Assembly: GCA_903892315.1 (NCBI GenBank)
Contig: CAITHY010000058.1
Location: forward strand, 1-64,000
Source: an uncultured beta proteobacterium
GTDB lineage: Bacteria; Pseudomonadota; Gammaproteobacteria; Burkholderiales; Burkholderiaceae
DNA: 64,000 nt
Direction: 5' to 3'
The notes beneath the pieces are model-generated. The model made no database searches. It was given only the letters and a program-made list of their open reading frames with translations, and was not told the DNA's origin. How positions within the stretch are numbered: the first letter of the stretch is position 1; every line of letters starts with the position of its first letter. Positions 62,852 to 64,000 of the stretch are shown here, one piece after another. The position numbers were made by a program, and so were the translations under genes.

Positions 62852-63424
62852 ATGAAATCAAAATTACTGATCGCTTTATTTGCAACTATTGGCCTCAGCT
62901 CTGCTTTTGCAGCACCGGCAACTTATGCGACTGATGCTAACCACACTTTTGCTCAATTTGAATATAACCATTTGGGATTCTCTAAGCAGACTAGTCGATT
63001 TAATGCTGTTTCAGGAACCGTAACAATTGATCAAGCTGCTAAAAAGGGAAGTGCTGATATTACGATTGATACAAAATCAGTAGATACAGGCTCTACTTTA
63101 TTTAATGGCCATATTCAGAGCGAAGACTTCCTGTCAACTACACAGTTTCCCACTGCTAGCTTTCAATCAAACGACATGATTTTTAAAGGTGACAAACCAG
63201 TTGCCTTAAAAGGAGTGTTGACATTGAAGGGTGTAAGTAAGCCAGTTACATTGAATATCACTAACTTTGAGTGCAAAAAACATCCAATGTCTGGTGTTGA
63301 CTATTGTGGTGCAAATGCTGAAACAAAAGTTAAGCGCACAGAATTCAATATGGGCAAATACGCACCGAATGTCGGTGACGATGTAACCATCATGATTGCT
63401 ATTGAGGGTTCTAAAAAGGAGTAA
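62852..63424 (+). CDS. YceI-family periplasmic protein (second copy)
   Basis: 190 residues with a signal peptide (cleavage near residue 20, AFA before APATYA) and a second YceI barrel (HTFAQFEYNHLGFSKQTSRFNAVSGTVTID, ALKGVLTLKGVSKPVTL, ECKKHPMSGVDYCGANAETKVKRTEF). It differs well from the first copy, so they are not a recent duplication. The pair with cytochrome b561 suggests quinone or electron handling in the periplasm. A terminator follows. Confidence 0.92.
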   Translation: MKSKLLIALFATIGLSSAFAAPATYATDANHTFAQFEYNHLGFSKQTSRFNAVSGTVTIDQAAKKGSADITIDTKSVDTGSTLFNGHIQSEDFLSTTQFPTASFQSNDMIFKGDKPVALKGVLTLKGVSKPVTLNITNFECKKHPMSGVDYCGANAETKVKRTEFNMGKYAPNVGDDVTIMIAIEGSKKE

Positions 63425-63451
63425 TTCCTCTTATTGGGCTGATGCCATCTG

Positions 63452-63476
63452 AAAAACCACCTACGGGTGGTTTTTT
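63452..63476 (+). terminator. Intrinsic terminator after second yceI gene
   Basis: AAAAACCACC pairs with GGTGGTTTTT around TACG, with a T-run. Confidence 0.93.
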
Positions 63477-63618
63477 CTTTGTCGCTCATCTCCGTTTATA
63501 ATTTCATAAGTAATTGAATTAAAGGGGATTATTCCTTTAATTCCACTTTTGCTGGTTTGACAGCTCCCAGGGGCTCTTGGACAATGCGATGGGTGGTTGA
63601 TTCAAGCCCCAAGCCCTC

Positions 63619-64000
63619 ATGACAGTTGATACTTACTCCTCCTCCCATAAACCGCATTTGATGCTCGAAGCCCGTGCGCTGACTTGTATCCGTGGGGAGC
63701 GACAGTTATTTCAGAATCTGAATCTCACAGTCATGGCTGGAGAGTGCTTACATGTCCGTGGCGAGAATGGGATTGGAAAAACTAGCCTGCTAAGACTCCT
63801 GACGGGTTTGGCTAAACCAGAGGCGGGGGAGCTTCTCTGGAATCAACAGTCAATCTCTCAGAACCCTTCTGTTTATCATCGTGAACTTTTATTCCTGGGG
63901 CATCGTGATGCTCTGAAAGGAGATCTCACTGCGTTAGAAAATCTACAGCTGTATGCAGTGCTTGATGGTATTCAATTGCCAGACGATAAGGCCTTAGCAG
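63619..64000 (+). CDS. ccmA: Haem exporter ATP-binding protein CcmA, 5' part (cut by window edge)
   Basis: An open frame runs from the ATG at 63619 to the window end. The in-frame ATG at 63661 gives MLEARALTCIRGERQLFQNL, the usual start of CcmA; neither ATG has a good ribosome binding site, so the exact start is open. Walker A is GENGIGKTSLLRLL, and LFLGHRDALKGDLTALENL is the CcmA-type Q-loop region. It is the ATPase that drives haem delivery for cytochrome c maturation; ccmB and later genes should follow outside the window. Confidence 0.88.
   Translation, partial: MTVDTYSSSHKPHLMLEARALTCIRGERQLFQNLNLTVMAGECLHVRGENGIGKTSLLRLLTGLAKPEAGELLWNQQSISQNPSVYHRELLFLGHRDALKGDLTALENLQLYAVLDGIQLPDDKALA

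Overview
The window looks like the chromosome of a free-living, moderately AT-rich betaproteobacterium, most likely Polynucleobacter or a close Burkholderiaceae relative. This is inferred from the mix of families: a homodimeric AceE-type pyruvate dehydrogenase, a Bug/TctC-type receptor, phasins, an OsmC-YcaO fusion, two YceI proteins with cytochrome b561, and the start of a ccmA gene. No rRNA, CRISPR array, insertion sequence or prophage gene is visible. A tRNA-like 3' end is cut by the left edge.

Layout. 1-4771: a MarR-controlled tripartite drug efflux operon (marR, outer-membrane factor, EmrA, EmrB) flanked by two copies of a tRNA-tail/terminator repeat; a third copy lies at 25.65 kb. 4772-14629: a DsbA-like oxidoreductase, an SDR and an Lrp-type regulator, then a divergent accessory pyruvate dehydrogenase unit (E2-E1) followed by an SAF-domain dehydrogenase, a lone amino-acid-type binding protein and an epoxide-hydrolase-like enzyme. 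14645-25636: LysR plus EamA exporter, then a catabolic island with class II aldolase, GntR regulator, Rieske oxygenase, its PDR-type reductase, ketopantoate-reductase-like enzyme, SDR and a fused TRAP transporter. 25713-34432: YadGH-like ABC exporter, an exported MetX-fold hydrolase, a tricarballylate (TcuA-TcuB) unit with a TctC receptor, a lactonase-like propeller and a cupin.

34621-42976 has the look of a light/oxidative-damage neighbourhood: C-factor-like SDR, double cupin of the ChrR type, FolB-like aldolase, renalase-like flavoprotein, AlkB, two tiny Cys-containing proteins, Rrf2-type regulator, an exonuclease/GIY-YIG fusion and a cryptochrome-DASH. 43050-55920: OsmC-YcaO fusion, two nitroreductases, an intact phasin, ahpC-ahpF, several lipoproteins, a secreted Ntn-hydrolase, a second phasin broken by one in-frame stop, HDAC-like and DUF2237 genes and a DCC protein. 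55917-64000: small exported proteins, Cu-Zn SOD, quinone oxidoreductase, an exported metallo-beta-lactamase-fold protein, a MarR-flavodoxin-cytochrome b561-YceI-YceI operon, and the first part of ccmA.

The non-coding structure deserves the most attention: the tRNA-tail double hairpins, a perfect 26-bp operator touching the marR start codon, mutually exclusive hairpins (one with a UUCG loop) between ahpC and ahpF, and terminator-like hairpins between oxygenase and reductase and inside the first codons of the TRAP permease. No wholly new multi-gene defence or mobile system was recognised. All functions are family-level readings of the sequence; no searches were run.
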